This document shows positions 7,240 through 17,358 of a DNA stretch of 33,611 nucleotides, piece by piece; the stretch's first letter is position 1, and each line of letters opens with the position of its first letter. A model generated the notes under the pieces. The model had not been told where the DNA came from and made no database searches. It saw only the letters and a list, made by a program, of their open reading frames with translations. This DNA comes from Spirochaetia bacterium. GTDB lineage: Bacteria > Spirochaetota > Spirochaetia > DAHUYW01. The stretch spans positions 1 through 33,611 of the forward strand of contig JASHNV010000087.1 in NCBI GenBank assembly GCA_030041455.1, given 5' to 3'. The translations under genes and the position numbers were made by a program.

Positions 7240-7911
7240 ATGGCGTTTGACCTTTCTAATCCGGATCACGCGGCGGCGGTCGAGTCCTTCCTCGACGGCA
7301 GATGGCACGAGGCCTGCGTCATCCTCCAGAAGCTCAGAGACGACCATCCCGACGACCATGTCATTCTTCTTCTCCTCGGCAAGACGAAGTACTCCCTCGG
7401 CCTGCTCGAGGAGGCGATCGCCCTCTTCAACGAGGCGGTCGGGCTGAAGCCCGATTTCGGCAACGCGTACTACGAGCTCGGCGTCTGCTACTACCGCTGC
7501 GGGAGGCTTCAGAAGAGCCTCGACGCGTTCAACAAAGTCCTTTCGCAAGGCGGGCAGGGTCACGCGATGGCGAGCTATTTCGTCGGCTTGATCAACCATC
7601 TTCTCGGCAACGACGAAGCGGCGTTGCAAGGTTTCGCGGGGCTGCGGAGAGTCTCGCGGGAGTCGCTCATCGCGAACTTCTACCTCGCCCAGATCAAGAT
7701 GAAGGAACGCAAGTACGACGAGGCGCTCGGGCTCCTCCGGGAGCTCGTGGCCGAGACGCCGACTCTCGCCGAGGTTCACTACCTGATCGGCACCGCGCAG
7801 TTTCACCTCCACAACAACAGCGAGGCGATCAAGAGTTACCGCACGACGCTCGAGCTGAACCCGGACGACACGCGGGCGCGCGCCGTGCTCGAGATGCTGA
7901 TCGACGTCTGA
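7240..7911 (+). CDS. Tetratricopeptide-repeat (TPR) protein
   Basis: The 223-residue soluble protein is built of about five TPR-like helical hairpins. The clearest units are HVILLLLGKTKYSLGLLEEA (from about 44), NAYYELGVCYYRCGRLQKSL (from about 79), ANFYLAQIKMKERKYDEALG (from about 147) and VHYLIGTAQFHLHNNSEAIK (from about 182), each with the small-residue spacing W-LG-Y-A-P typical of TPRs. Such scaffolds mediate protein–protein contacts; the partner is unknown. There is no signal peptide or membrane segment, so a cytoplasmic role is likely. The start is preceded by GGAGGGCGGGG. It is followed by the TCA operon, which has its own promoter, so it is probably a separate unit. Confidence 0.88.
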   Translation: MAFDLSNPDHAAAVESFLDGRWHEACVILQKLRDDHPDDHVILLLLGKTKYSLGLLEEAIALFNEAVGLKPDFGNAYYELGVCYYRCGRLQKSLDAFNKVLSQGGQGHAMASYFVGLINHLLGNDEAALQGFAGLRRVSRESLIANFYLAQIKMKERKYDEALGLLRELVAETPTLAEVHYLIGTAQFHLHNNSEAIKSYRTTLELNPDDTRARAVLEMLIDV

Positions 7912-7965
7912 CCCCGGGCCCCCGCGCGAACGCCGCCTGAAGCCCCTCTTTTTCTCGCCACGTCC

Positions 7966-7994
7966 TTGCCAATGTTTTCTTCCATTGGTATTAT
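7966..7994 (+). promoter_or_regulatory. Promoter of the TCA-cycle gene cluster with operator-like inverted repeat
   Basis: TTGCCA (7966–7971) and TATTAT (7989–7994) have the ideal 17-base spacing. Transcription would start near 8001, leaving about 35 bases of leader. The spacer holds a perfect inverted repeat, CCAATG (7969–7974) and CATTGG (7983–7988), with an 8-base T-rich centre. Its position between the two boxes is typical of a repressor site, suggesting that the long mdh–sdh–suc transcript is controlled here. Confidence 0.75.
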
Positions 7995-8035
7995 TAGCAG
8001 AAGCAACAAGGTGCAGACCGGAAGTGAGGCACACC

Positions 8036-8959
8036 ATGCCGGGTGTTAGCATAGTCGGCAGCGGCAACGTCGGCGCGAACATCGCTTTTTTTATCGCTGA
8101 GAAAGGGACCGAGCACGTGACTCTCTACGACATCAAGGAGGGTCTTTCCACCGGGAAGGCGCTCGACATGATGGAGGGCGCCCCCGTCCGCCGGTATCGG
8201 TCGAAGCTGGCCGGCTCGGACTCTCTCGAGTCCATCGGAAATTCGGATGTAATCGTTCTCGCGGCCGGAGCCGTGCGCAAGCCGGGCATGAAGCGCGAAG
8301 ATCTTCTCGCCGAGAATCTGCCCCTCGTTCGGGAGTTGGCGCCGAGGATCGCGCGCCTCGCGCCCACAAGCGTCGTGATCTTGGCGAGCGAGCCGGTCGA
8401 CCCGTTGACCACGGAGTTCGCGCGCCTTTCGAAGCTGCCCCGCGAGCAGGTGCTCGGCCTCGGCGGCGTCATCGATTCCACCCGTCTTCGCTACCTGATC
8501 GCCCGAGAGCTCGACGTCGCCGCCGACAACGTCCAGGCGCTCGTCGTCGGGCGCCATTCCGACCGCATGATTCCCCTTCCCGGTTACTCGAGCGTCGGCG
8601 GCGTTCCGCTGCGCCACCTGCTTTCGAGCGCGAAGATCGCGTCGCTCCTCGAGGAGACGCGCGAGGCCGGAAGCGAGATCGTGCGGCTCGCGCAGCGGTC
8701 GAGCGCGTACTACGCGCCGGCCGCCGCGGCGAGGGACGTGATCGAGGCGGTCACCCTCGATCTCAGGCGGATCTTCTCGATTTCGATCGTGCTTGACGGC
8801 GAGTACGGAATCCACGGCGCGGCGCTGAGCCTCCCCGCGGTGATCGGCAGGCAGGGGGCGGTCAAGGTGATGACGCCTTCCCTCGGCGCCGAGGAGGAGC
8901 GCCTTCTCAAGGCCTCCGCGGAGGACGTGAAGAGGCTCCTCGCAGGGAGCCTCGCATGA
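8036..8959 (+). CDS. Divergent malate/lactate dehydrogenase paralogue
   Basis: The 307-residue protein is colinear with the next gene and with LDH-like malate dehydrogenases. It keeps the NAD motif VGSGNVGAN (7–15), Asp32 that favours NAD over NADP, RKPGMKRED with Arg81 and Arg87 of the substrate loop, the Asp147/Arg150 pair and His174. Two key spots differ: the family's conserved TNPVD reads SEPVD, so Glu119 replaces the Asn that contacts substrate, and the usual GxHGD reads GRHSD (Ser175). It may have changed specificity, act as a non-catalytic partner in a mixed tetramer, or be drifting. ATG at 8036 is preferred to the upstream in-frame start at 7985 because it matches the family N-terminus and has GTGAGG 7 bases ahead; the longer form would begin inside the promoter. 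Its stop overlaps the next start (ATGA). Confidence 0.88.
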   Translation: MPGVSIVGSGNVGANIAFFIAEKGTEHVTLYDIKEGLSTGKALDMMEGAPVRRYRSKLAGSDSLESIGNSDVIVLAAGAVRKPGMKREDLLAENLPLVRELAPRIARLAPTSVVILASEPVDPLTTEFARLSKLPREQVLGLGGVIDSTRLRYLIARELDVAADNVQALVVGRHSDRMIPLPGYSSVGGVPLRHLLSSAKIASLLEETREAGSEIVRLAQRSSAYYAPAAAARDVIEAVTLDLRRIFSISIVLDGEYGIHGAALSLPAVIGRQGAVKVMTPSLGAEEERLLKASAEDVKRLLAGSLA

Positions 8960-9894
8960 GCAAGGTCTCGGTCATCGGAGCCGGCAACGTCGGCGCCACC
9001 GCCGTCTACTTCATCGCCGAGAAGAGCTTCGCCGACGTCGTCATGGTGGACGTCGTCGAAGGCCTCCCGCAGAGCAAGGCCGTCGACTTCCGCCACGCCT
9101 CGCCCGTGCTCGGCTATCGCGGAGGTATTACCGGCACGAACGACTACGCCGAGATAGCGGGCTCGGACGTCGTCGTGCTCACCGCCGGCATCGCCCGCAA
9201 ACCGGGCATGGATCGCATGGACCTCCTGAAGACGAACGTGAACGTCGCGAAGAGCGCGGCCCAGGCGATCAAGCGCTACGCGCCCGACGCCGTCGTCGTC
9301 GTCGTCACGAATCCCCTCGACGTCATCGCGATGGTCGTGCTCCGCGAGACCGGCTTCGCCCCCGAGAAGGTCGTCGGGATGGCCGGGGTGCTCGACGCGA
9401 CGCGCTTTCGCGCCTTCATCGCCGAGGAGCTCGGCTGCTGGCCCGGAGACGTCGAGGCGATGGTGCTCGGAGGGCACGGCGATACGATGGTGCCCCTGAC
9501 GCGCTACACGTCGGTGGGCGGCTTTCCCATCGGCGAGCTCCTCGACGCCGGGACCATCGAGCGCCTCGTGAGCCGCACCCGGACCGGCGGGGCGGAGATC
9601 GTCAATTATCTCAAGGCGGGCAGCGCCTACTACGCGCCCGGCGCCTCGGCGGCCGAGATGGTCGAGGCGATCGTCAAGGGCGAGCGGCGGCTCATCGCGG
9701 CGTCGGTCTACCTGCGGGGCCAGTACGGCCACCGCGACCTCTTCCTCGGCGTGCCGGTGGTGCTCGGCCGGGGAGGGGTGGAGAAGGTTCTCGAGATCGA
9801 GCTCACCGACGTCGAGCGGAAGGCGCTCGACGCTTCCGCGAAGGCGGTGCGGGAGGGCATCGAGCAGCTCGATACCTTCTACAAGCCCGGCTGA
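8956..9894 (+). CDS. mdh: Malate dehydrogenase (NAD, LDH-like type)
   Basis: This enzyme oxidises malate to oxaloacetate with NAD in the TCA cycle. The 312-residue protein has all expected motifs: IGAGNVGA (7–14), Asp32, RKPGMDRMD (Arg81, Arg87), VTNPLDV with Asn119, LDATR (Asp147, Arg150), and GGHGDTMVP with His174 as proton acceptor. The RKPGM loop is the malate-selecting form rather than the Gln form of lactate dehydrogenases. Start and stop of the two mdh genes overlap by 4 bases, so translation is coupled. The pair arose by tandem duplication, and this copy is the canonical one. It is followed after 61 bases by sdhA. Confidence 0.95.
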   Translation: MSKVSVIGAGNVGATAVYFIAEKSFADVVMVDVVEGLPQSKAVDFRHASPVLGYRGGITGTNDYAEIAGSDVVVLTAGIARKPGMDRMDLLKTNVNVAKSAAQAIKRYAPDAVVVVVTNPLDVIAMVVLRETGFAPEKVVGMAGVLDATRFRAFIAEELGCWPGDVEAMVLGGHGDTMVPLTRYTSVGGFPIGELLDAGTIERLVSRTRTGGAEIVNYLKAGSAYYAPGASAAEMVEAIVKGERRLIAASVYLRGQYGHRDLFLGVPVVLGRGGVEKVLEIELTDVERKALDASAKAVREGIEQLDTFYKPG

Positions 9895-9955
9895 GGGAGC
9901 CCGGCACTTCCCGAGGGCGGCGCGCATCTATCCAGCACGAGAAGGAGCAGCAACG

Positions 9956-11692
9956 TTGACACATGAATATGACGCGGTAATCGTGGGCGGAGGAGGAGCG
10001 GGGCTCTACGCCGCGCTCGAGGCCAGCAAGACCGCGAAGACCGCCGTGCTCTCGAAGCTCTACCCGATGCGAAGCCATACCGGGGCGGCGCAGGGGGGCA
10101 TCGGAGCGGCGCTCGGAAACGTGGAGGAGGACAATCCCGAGTGGCACGCCTTCGACACGATCAAGGGCGGCGACTACCTGAGCGATCAGGACGCGGCGCT
10201 CATCCTCGCCGAGGAGGCGGTCCACGCCGTCTACGATCTCGAGAACCGCGGCCTGCCCTTCAACCGGACCCCGGAGGGCAAGATCGACCAGCGGCGCTTC
10301 GGAGGGCATACCCGAAACTTCGGAGAGGCGCCGGTGCGGCGGTCGTGCTTCGCGGCGGATCGGACCGGCCACATGATACTTCAGACGCTCTACCAGCAGT
10401 GCATCAAGAACGAGGTGGCGTTCTTCGACGAGTTCCACCTCCTCGACGTGCTCTTCGAAGGCAAGAAGTGCACGGGCGTCATCGCGGTCGAGCTCCGCTC
10501 CGGAGAGCTCCACACGTTCCGCTCGAAGGCGGTGCTCTTCGCGACCGGCGGCTTCGGCCGAATGTTCAAGATCACGTCGAACGCCTTCGCGAACACCGGA
10601 GACGGGCCGGCGGTCGTCGCCCGGCGCGGGGTGCCGCTTGAGGACATGGAGTTCTATCAGATCCATCCGACGGGGATCAAGGGGCTCGGTATCTTGATCA
10701 GCGAGGCGGTGCGGGGGGAGGGCGGCTATTTCCGAAACCGCGACAACGAGCGCTTCATGGAGCGCTACGCCCCCACGCTCCTCGACCTCGCGCCGCGCGA
10801 CATCGTCTCGCGCGCCATCATGACGGAGATCAAGAACGGCCGCGGAATGCGCGGGGACCGGAAGAACGACGATTGGGTGCTCCTCGACGCGACGCACCTC
10901 GGCAAGGAGGTCATCCAGGCGAAGCTCCCCGACATCACCTCGTTCTGCCGGACCTACCTCGGGATCGACCCGATCGAGAAGCCGATTCCGGTTCAGCCGA
11001 CCGCACACTACGCCATGGGCGGGATTCCCACCGATCTGCACGGCCGCGTCCGCTCAGACGGCGAAGGGGGAATCTACGAGGGGCTCTACGCCGCCGGAGA
11101 GTGCGCCTGCGTCTCGGTGCACGGCGCGAACCGCCTCGGGACGAACAGCCTCGTCGACCTCGTGGTCTTCGGGCGGAGGGCGGGGGCGCACATCGCCGAG
11201 TTCGTCAAGGGCGCTTCCCTCGGCGCCTTGCGCAAGGACGCCGACGGGCCGGCGCGCGAGGAGATCGCGCGCCTCACCGACGGAAAAAAGGGAACCCATG
11301 CCGGAAGGCTTCGCGACCGGATGGAGGACATCATGATGAACAAGGTCGGCGTCTACCGCACCGGGAAGGAGCTGACCGAGGCGATCGCGGAGCTGAAATC
11401 GCTTCGCGACGAGTATCGCGAGGTCCGGGTTCAGGATCGAAGCCGCGCGTTCAACACCGACCTCCTCGAGACGCTCGAGATCAAGAATCTCCTCGACCTT
11501 TCCTACGTGACCGCGACGGCGGCGGGCAACCGAAAGGAGAGTCGAGGCGCCCACGCGCGCGACGACTATCCTGAGCGCGACGACGCGAATTGGCTCAAGC
11601 ACAGCCTCTCGTGGCTCGACGGCGACAAGGTGAAGATCGGCTACAAGCCGGTCGACCTTTCCCGCTGGCAGCCCAAGCCGCGGACCTATTGA
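9956..11692 (+). CDS. sdhA: Succinate dehydrogenase flavoprotein subunit
   Basis: SdhA carries the covalent FAD and oxidises succinate to fumarate, passing electrons to SdhB. The 578 residues (usual about 580–600) show the FAD-binding [11 protein letters not shown] (10–20), [15 protein letters not shown] with His41 as the likely FAD-attachment residue, HPTG (237–240), GEGGYFRN (254–261) and RDIVSRA (from 281) of the active site. The C-terminal helical domain is complete. The reading frame starts at TTG (9956), preceded by GGAG; the ATG seven bases further on is out of frame, so TTG is the best start. A fumarate-reductase direction cannot be excluded from sequence, but the neighbouring TCA genes favour succinate oxidation. 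Confidence 0.95.
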   Translation: MTHEYDAVIVGGGGAGLYAALEASKTAKTAVLSKLYPMRSHTGAAQGGIGAALGNVEEDNPEWHAFDTIKGGDYLSDQDAALILAEEAVHAVYDLENRGLPFNRTPEGKIDQRRFGGHTRNFGEAPVRRSCFAADRTGHMILQTLYQQCIKNEVAFFDEFHLLDVLFEGKKCTGVIAVELRSGELHTFRSKAVLFATGGFGRMFKITSNAFANTGDGPAVVARRGVPLEDMEFYQIHPTGIKGLGILISEAVRGEGGYFRNRDNERFMERYAPTLLDLAPRDIVSRAIMTEIKNGRGMRGDRKNDDWVLLDATHLGKEVIQAKLPDITSFCRTYLGIDPIEKPIPVQPTAHYAMGGIPTDLHGRVRSDGEGGIYEGLYAAGECACVSVHGANRLGTNSLVDLVVFGRRAGAHIAEFVKGASLGALRKDADGPAREEIARLTDGKKGTHAGRLRDRMEDIMMNKVGVYRTGKELTEAIAELKSLRDEYREVRVQDRSRAFNTDLLETLEIKNLLDLSYVTATAAGNRKESRGAHARDDYPERDDANWLKHSLSWLDGDKVKIGYKPVDLSRWQPKPRTY

Positions 11693-11722
11693 AACACGCT
11701 TTCCCATGAGGAGTCAGAGCGC

Positions 11723-12445
11723 ATGAAAGTAACGATGAAGATACGACGGTTCAACCCCGAGACGGAGACGGAAAGCCGCTACCAGGAATACTCGATCGAG
11801 GCGGAGCCGACCGACCGGGTGCTCGACGGCCTCATGCACATCAAAAGCTACGTCGACGGGAGCCTCGCCTTCCGCCGCAGCTGCGGCCACGGCGTCTGCG
11901 GGTCGGACGCGATGATCATCAACGGGAAGGAGTGTCTCGCCTGCAAGACCCTCTTCAGGGACGTCGCGCCCGGCGACGAGGCGGTCGTGACGATCGAGCC
12001 GCTCCGCCACCAGCCCGTGCAGCGCGACCTCATGGTCGACCAGAGCCGCTTCTTCCAGAGCTACCGCTCCGTCATGCCCTTCCTGTTCAACGACCGGCCC
12101 GCCGAAGGCGGGAAGGAGAGGATCCAAAGCCAGGCCGAGCGCGAGGTTTTCGACGACGAGACCAACTGCATCCTGTGCACCGCCTGCTTCTCCGCCTGCC
12201 CGGTGCTCGATGTCAATCCGAACTACGTCGGGCCCGCCGCGCTCGTGCAGGCGTCGCGCTTCGTGAACGACAGCCGCGACGCGGGTCTCGATCCGCGCCT
12301 CTCGGTGCTCAACGATCCGAACGGGGTGTGGTCGTGCGACAACCACTTCGACTGCACGCGGGTCTGCCCCCGCGAGATCAAGGTGACCAAGGCCATCAAC
12401 TTCCTGAAGCGCAAGATCTCCAAGCAGCTGGAGACCAAGGCATGA
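11723..12445 (+). CDS. sdhB: Succinate dehydrogenase iron–sulfur subunit
   Basis: The 240-residue protein holds all three clusters of SdhB. The [2Fe-2S] ligands are Cys54, Cys59, Asp62 and Cys74 (RRSCGHGVCGSD … CLAC), with Asp as third ligand as in E. coli. The [4Fe-4S] site is Cys149, 152, 155 and the [3Fe-4S] site uses Cys159, 205, 211 with Cys215 returning to the [4Fe-4S]. It relays electrons from SdhA to the membrane quinone. It lies 30 bases after sdhA and overlaps sucC by 4 bases (ATGA). No SdhC/SdhD anchor gene is in the cluster; the anchor must be encoded elsewhere or be unusual. Confidence 0.95.
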   Translation: MKVTMKIRRFNPETETESRYQEYSIEAEPTDRVLDGLMHIKSYVDGSLAFRRSCGHGVCGSDAMIINGKECLACKTLFRDVAPGDEAVVTIEPLRHQPVQRDLMVDQSRFFQSYRSVMPFLFNDRPAEGGKERIQSQAEREVFDDETNCILCTACFSACPVLDVNPNYVGPAALVQASRFVNDSRDAGLDPRLSVLNDPNGVWSCDNHFDCTRVCPREIKVTKAINFLKRKISKQLETKA

Positions 12446-13581
12446 AGATCCACGAATACCAGGCGCGGGCCCTCCTCGCCGAGTACGGAATCCCGGTCCC
12501 ACCCGGAAAGGTCGCGAGAACTCCCGAGGAGGCGCGCTCGATCGCCTCGGAGATCGGCTCCCAGGTCGTCGTGAAGGCGCAGGTCCTCGTCGGCGGACGC
12601 GGAAAGGCGGGCGGCGTGAAGCTCGCGAACAGCCCCGCGGAGGCGGAAAGCCGCGCGAGGGAGATCCTCGCCCTGACGATCAAGGAGCTCCCGGTCGAGA
12701 AGGTCCTCGTCGCCAAGTCGGTCGAGATCAAGAAGGAGTACTACCTCTCGGTCACCCTCGATCGAGCCCGAAAGCGCGTCGTCCTCATCGGAAGCGCCTC
12801 GGGAGGCGTCGATATCGAGGAGCTCGCGGTCGTCGACCCCGGGAAGATCGTCATCGCGGAGGTCGATCCCCTGAAGGGGCTCACCCCGGGCCCGGCAGCC
12901 GAGTTCAGCGACCGGGTCTTCCCGACGAAAAGGGCCTCCGAGCAGGGGGCCGACGCCTTGGTCAAGATGTACCGGCTCTTCGTCGAGAAGGACTGCTCGC
13001 TCGTCGAAATCAACCCCTATGCGGAGCTCCCCGACGGCTCCCTCGTCGCCGCCGACGCGAAGATAAACTTCGACGACAACGGGGTACCGATGCACCCGGA
13101 GATCGAGCGGCTGCGGAACGACGAGGAGTACAGCAGGGACGAGATCGAGGCGCGGACCGCCGGGTTGAGCTTCGTGAGCCTCGACGGCGACGTCGGCTGC
13201 ATCGTGAACGGAGCCGGCCTCGCGATGGCGACGATGGACCTCATCAAGCTCTTCGGGGGAAGCCCCGCTAACTTTCTCGATGTCGGCGGAAGCTCGAATC
13301 CCGAGAAAGTGCTGAACGCGCTCCGCATCATAACGGGAAACCGCAAGATCAAGGCGATCCTCATCAACATCTTCGGCGGCATCACCCGCTGCGACGACAT
13401 CGCGAACGGCATCGTCATGGCGAGGAAAAAGCTCGACATGCGCCTGCCGCTCGTGATCCGCCTCGTCGGGACGAACGAGAAGGAGGGAAGGGCGATCCTC
13501 GAGCGCGAGGGCCTCGGCGCCGCGGAGCGGCTCTCCGACGCGGTGAAAATGGTCGTCGCGCGATCGAAGGAAGGTCGGTAG
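12442..13581 (+). CDS. sucC: Succinyl-CoA synthetase (ADP-forming) beta subunit
   Basis: With SucD it converts succinyl-CoA to succinate and makes ATP or GTP. The 379 residues (E. coli 388) begin MKIHEYQARALLAEYGIPVP and contain the ATP-grasp segment KAQVLVGGRGKAGGVK (about 46–61), VEINPYAELPDG (about 188–199), and the C-terminal FGGITRCDDIANGI that contacts the alpha subunit. ATG 12442 overlaps the sdhB stop and matches the invariant family N-terminus, so the long in-frame opening before it is not part of the gene. sucD follows after 3 bases. Confidence 0.96.
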   Translation: MKIHEYQARALLAEYGIPVPPGKVARTPEEARSIASEIGSQVVVKAQVLVGGRGKAGGVKLANSPAEAESRAREILALTIKELPVEKVLVAKSVEIKKEYYLSVTLDRARKRVVLIGSASGGVDIEELAVVDPGKIVIAEVDPLKGLTPGPAAEFSDRVFPTKRASEQGADALVKMYRLFVEKDCSLVEINPYAELPDGSLVAADAKINFDDNGVPMHPEIERLRNDEEYSRDEIEARTAGLSFVSLDGDVGCIVNGAGLAMATMDLIKLFGGSPANFLDVGGSSNPEKVLNALRIITGNRKIKAILINIFGGITRCDDIANGIVMARKKLDMRLPLVIRLVGTNEKEGRAILEREGLGAAERLSDAVKMVVARSKEGR

Positions 13582-13584
13582 CAC

Positions 13585-14463
13585 ATGAGCATCCTCATCG
13601 ACGAGACAACGGGCGTGATCGTCCAGGGAATCACGGGGCGGGACGGCTCCTTTCACACCGCCGCCATGATCGAGTACGGGACGCGCATTCTCGGCGGGGT
13701 CACCCCCGGGAAGGGCGGGCAGCAGGTCTCCGGGGTGCCCGTGTTCGACAGCGTGAAGGAGGCCGTCGCGAAGACCGGCGCGACCGCCTCGGTGGTCTTC
13801 GTGCCGCCGAAGTTCGCCACCTCCGCGATACGAGAGGCGGCCGAGGGCGGAATCCGGTTCGTCATCTGCATCACCGAGGGCATCCCGGTGCTCCAGATGG
13901 TGGCGACGACGGCGGAGCTCGCGGAGCGGGGAGTCAGGCTCCTCGGGCCGAATTGCCCGGGCCTCATCTCCCCGGGCAAGAGCAAGATCGGGATCATGCC
14001 CGGACGGATCCACAAACCCGGACGCATCGGGCTCATCTCCCGAAGCGGCACCCTCACGTACGAAGTCGTCTACAACCTGACCGAGGCGGGCCTCGGCCAG
14101 TCGACCTGCGTCGGCATCGGCGGAGATCCGATCGTCGGCACGGGCTACATCGACCTCCTCGATCTGTTCGAGAAGGACCACGGCACGGACGCCGTCGTCC
14201 TGATCGGCGAGATCGGCGGCGACGACGAGGAGAAGGCCGCCGAATACATTCGGACGAAGATGTCGAAGCCGGTCGTCTCCTTCATCTCCGGGCGAACCGC
14301 GCCGCCCGGAAAGCGAATGGGCCACGCCGGCGCGATCATCGCCGGCGGCAGGGGAACCGCCGAGGCAAAGGTCGGCGCGTTCAGGGAAGCCGGCGTGCCG
14401 GTCGCCGACAAGCCCGACGAGATACCGGCGCTCTTGCGCGACAAGCTAGCCGCGAAGCGGTAA
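13585..14463 (+). CDS. sucD: Succinyl-CoA synthetase alpha subunit
   Basis: The 292-residue subunit carries the CoA-binding Rossmann domain ([10 protein letters not shown], 15–24) and the active-site histidine that is phosphorylated in the reaction, His247 in GHAGAI (246–251). GPNCPG (121–126) and the Gly-rich SRSGTLTYE (152–160) are the usual phosphate-handling motifs. Length equals that of E. coli SucD (289). It follows sucC by 3 bases with AAGG before the start, so the two are made together in equal amounts. Confidence 0.96.
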   Translation: MSILIDETTGVIVQGITGRDGSFHTAAMIEYGTRILGGVTPGKGGQQVSGVPVFDSVKEAVAKTGATASVVFVPPKFATSAIREAAEGGIRFVICITEGIPVLQMVATTAELAERGVRLLGPNCPGLISPGKSKIGIMPGRIHKPGRIGLISRSGTLTYEVVYNLTEAGLGQSTCVGIGGDPIVGTGYIDLLDLFEKDHGTDAVVLIGEIGGDDEEKAAEYIRTKMSKPVVSFISGRTAPPGKRMGHAGAIIAGGRGTAEAKVGAFREAGVPVADKPDEIPALLRDKLAAKR

Positions 14464-14473
14464 GGAGAATGGC

Positions 14474-17263
14474 ATGCGATCCGAGATCAGCCTGAATAGC
14501 GCTCCGTTCATCGAGGAGCTCTACGATCAGTGGGTACGGGACAAGGCGAGCGTCGAGCCTGAGTGGCAGGAGTTCTTCTCCTACTACCAAAAGAGCGCCC
14601 CGGGAAGCGAAGCGTCGGCTCCGGCGCTCGGGAGCGACGCCGAGGCGATCTACAAGCAGGCGCGCGTCGACAGCCTCATCTGGGCGTACCGGGACGTCGG
14701 GTACATCTACGCCAACACCAATCCGCTCGGGAACTATCTCATGCCCGACCTCAAGTACCTCATCAAGACGATCGAGGGGCCCTACGGCAGCATCTCGCTG
14801 AAGGATTTCGACCTCGGCGAGTCCGACCTCGACAAGGTCTTCAACGCGGGCCGGTGGCTCTCCCCGTCGCGCGGGACGCTTCGCGAGATCTTGACCGCGC
14901 TCAAGGAGACCTACTGCTCGACGATGGGCATCGAGATCCTCCACATCCAGAACAAGTCGATGCGAAGCTGGCTCATCCAGAAGATCGAGGAGAACAACAA
15001 CCGGCCGATCTGGAGCAAGGAGCGCAAGCAAATCATCGCGAAGGACCTCATCCGCGCCGAGGAGTTCGAGCATTTCCTCCATTCACACTACGTCGGCCAG
15101 AAGCGCTTCTCCTTGGAGGGCGCCGAGGTGCTCATCCCGGCGCTCCACTACCTGTTCGACCGGGGCGCGTCGCAGGCGGGAATCCAGGAGATCGTTCTCG
15201 GCATGGCGCATCGCGGACGCCTCACCGTCATGACGAACGTGCTCGGGAAGCCGGTCACCGACATCTTTTCGGCGTTCGAGGAGAACTACACCGCGCACAA
15301 ATTCGGCGGCAGCGGCGACGTCAAGTATCACATCGGGTTCAGCACCGACCACGTGAACGAGGACGGCGGCACCATCCACGTGAGCCTCGTCGCGAACCCG
15401 AGCCACCTCGAGGCGGTCGACGCCGTCGTCGAGGGAAAGGCGCGCGGCGTGCAGCGCCGGCGCAACGACGTCCACCGGAAGAAGGTCATTCCGGTGCTCG
15501 TTCACGGCGACGCGTCCTTCACCGGACAGGGGGTCGTCGCCGAGGTCTTCAACATGTCGCAGCTTCGCGGCTACAAGACCGGCGGCACCATCCATGTCAT
15601 CGTGAACAACCAGATCGGCTTCACGACCGCCTCCCGCGACGCGCGCTCGACCTACTTTCCCACCGACGTCGCGAAGTCGATGCCCGTGCCGATCTTCCAC
15701 GTGAACGGCAACGATCCCGAGCAGGTGGTGAGGGCGATGGACCTCGCCATGCGCTTCCGGCACAAGTTCGGCTACGACGTGGTGGTCGACATCGTCTGCT
15801 ACCGCAAGTACGGCCACAACGAGGCCGACGAGCCCTCCTACACCCATCCGATCATGTACAACCGGATCAAGAATTCCCCGAGCGTCGCGACCATCTACGG
15901 CGAGAAGCTCGCCCGCGAGGGAACGTTCAGCAAGGAGGAGCAGAGCGCCTTCCTCGCCGAGTACCACCGCAGCCTCGAGGCCGCCCTCGATCAATCCCGC
16001 AAGCACCCCGGCGAGTTCCGCACCGACGCCTTTCAATCCGGCGAGTGGTCCGGATTCAGCCGCGACTACGACCACGATCCGGTCGACACCTCCATCTCGG
16101 AGGAGACCTTCAAGCTGATCGGCGAGAAGATCTGCACCGTGCCCGATTTCATGCACATCAACCCGAAGCTCGCGAAGATCGTCGAGCAGCGCCTCGCGGT
16201 CTACCGCGAGGGCAAGGCGATCGACTGGGCCGCCGCGGAAGCGCAGAGCTTCGGCTCCCTCCTCCTCGACGGCAACCCGGTCCGCCTGAGCGGAGAGGAC
16301 TCGGCGCGGGGCACGTTCTCCCAGCGCCACTCGGTGTGGTGGAACGCGGCGTCCGCCGAGCCGATGCCCTACGTTCCGCTCAACAACATCGCGGCGAAGC
16401 AGGCGCGCTTCTCGGTCTACGACAGCCCGCTCTCCGAGTTCTCGGTCCTCGGCTTCGAGTACGGCAACGCCTCCGCGCAGCCCAACATGCTCACGATCTG
16501 GGAGGCGCAGTACGGCGACTTCGTGAACGGCGCCCAGGTCGTGATCGACAACTTCATCGTCTGCGGCGAGTCGAAGTGGGGGCGCGCGAACGGGCTCGTC
16601 ATGCTCCTTCCCCACGGCTTCGAGGGACAGTCGGCCGAGCACTCGAGCGGCCACTTCGAGCGCTTCCTGCAGCTGTGCGCCGAGGACAACATCCAAGTCT
16701 GCAACCTCACGACGCCGGCGCAGTACTTCCACGTGCTCAGGCGGCAGATGAAGCGCGGCTTCCGGAAGCCGCTCATCATCATGACGCCGAAGGGGCTCCT
16801 CCGCTACAAGCAGTGCGTGTCGGCCCTCGGCGACTTCACGGGCGGGCGCTTCGAGGAGGTGCTCGACGACCCCTTGAAGGCCTACGACGCCGACACGGTG
16901 ATCTTCTGCACGGGTCGGGTGTATTATGACGTCATCGAGCGGCGCGAAGCGTCCGCGTTCAAGCCGGCGGTCGTGAGAATCGAGCAGCTGTACCCCTTCC
17001 CCGTCGAGCGGATCAAGGAGGTCCTCGGCCGCTACAAGAAGGCGAAGCACTTCGTCTGGCTGCAGGAAGAGCCGCGCAACCGCGGCGCCTGGACGTTCAT
17101 GCGGGACCGCGTCGAGAGCGTCATCGGGAAGGCGGAGATCAAGTACGTGGGGCGGCCCGCCTCGGCGAGCCCCGCGACGGGCTCGCACAAGCAGCACGTC
17201 GCGGAGATCGAGGCCTTCCTGACGGAGGTCCTCACGCCGATCGGCGTGTCAGGCAAGCGGTAG
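14474..17263 (+). CDS. sucA: 2-oxoglutarate dehydrogenase E1 component (thiamine-dependent)
   Basis: E1 decarboxylates 2-oxoglutarate and transfers the succinyl group to lipoyl-SucB. The 929 residues nearly equal E. coli SucA (933). The N-terminus ([20 protein letters not shown]) is the E2-binding segment. HRGRLTVM marks the substrate site, [11 protein letters not shown] (near 345) through NNQIGFTT (near 378) is the thiamine-diphosphate motif, and the transketolase-like pyrimidine domain and the QGH-type motif ([15 protein letters not shown]) lie in the C-terminal half. It is a separate E1, not the actinobacterial E1–E2 fusion. The start has AAGGAG 7 bases upstream. An intrinsic terminator follows within 10 bases. 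Confidence 0.96.
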   Translation: MRSEISLNSAPFIEELYDQWVRDKASVEPEWQEFFSYYQKSAPGSEASAPALGSDAEAIYKQARVDSLIWAYRDVGYIYANTNPLGNYLMPDLKYLIKTIEGPYGSISLKDFDLGESDLDKVFNAGRWLSPSRGTLREILTALKETYCSTMGIEILHIQNKSMRSWLIQKIEENNNRPIWSKERKQIIAKDLIRAEEFEHFLHSHYVGQKRFSLEGAEVLIPALHYLFDRGASQAGIQEIVLGMAHRGRLTVMTNVLGKPVTDIFSAFEENYTAHKFGGSGDVKYHIGFSTDHVNEDGGTIHVSLVANPSHLEAVDAVVEGKARGVQRRRNDVHRKKVIPVLVHGDASFTGQGVVAEVFNMSQLRGYKTGGTIHVIVNNQIGFTTASRDARSTYFPTDVAKSMPVPIFHVNGNDPEQVVRAMDLAMRFRHKFGYDVVVDIVCYRKYGHNEADEPSYTHPIMYNRIKNSPSVATIYGEKLAREGTFSKEEQSAFLAEYHRSLEAALDQSRKHPGEFRTDAFQSGEWSGFSRDYDHDPVDTSISEETFKLIGEKICTVPDFMHINPKLAKIVEQRLAVYREGKAIDWAAAEAQSFGSLLLDGNPVRLSGEDSARGTFSQRHSVWWNAASAEPMPYVPLNNIAAKQARFSVYDSPLSEFSVLGFEYGNASAQPNMLTIWEAQYGDFVNGAQVVIDNFIVCGESKWGRANGLVMLLPHGFEGQSAEHSSGHFERFLQLCAEDNIQVCNLTTPAQYFHVLRRQMKRGFRKPLIIMTPKGLLRYKQCVSALGDFTGGRFEEVLDDPLKAYDADTVIFCTGRVYYDVIERREASAFKPAVVRIEQLYPFPVERIKEVLGRYKKAKHFVWLQEEPRNRGAWTFMRDRVESVIGKAEIKYVGRPASASPATGSHKQHVAEIEAFLTEVLTPIGVSGKR

Positions 17264-17271
17264 CAGGACGA

Positions 17272-17310
17272 CGGGCCCGGCGGGGCGTCAACCCCGCGGA
17301 CCCGTTTTTT
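17272..17310 (+). terminator. Intrinsic terminator between sucA and sucB
   Basis: A G+C-rich hairpin, CGGGCCCGGCGGGG pairing with CCCCGCGGACCCG (one bulge and one mismatch, six-base loop), is followed at once by six T's (17305–17310). It would end or reduce transcription after sucA and separate E1 expression from E2/E3/citrate synthase. No strong promoter is visible in the 48 bases before sucB, so partial read-through is likely. Confidence 0.75.
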
Positions 17311-17358
17311 GTTCCGCCCGCCGAAAGGGCGCCGAGGAGCGCGGAAAGGAAAGAGCGA

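Noticed and set aside
12223-14325. A 700-codon open frame antisense to sucC and sucD
   Set aside because: It mirrors two certain genes; its Asp/Arg/Val/Leu-rich composition is typical of the reverse of biased codons.
15083-17197. A 704-codon open frame antisense to sucA
   Set aside because: Same reason: a shadow of a strongly biased real gene.
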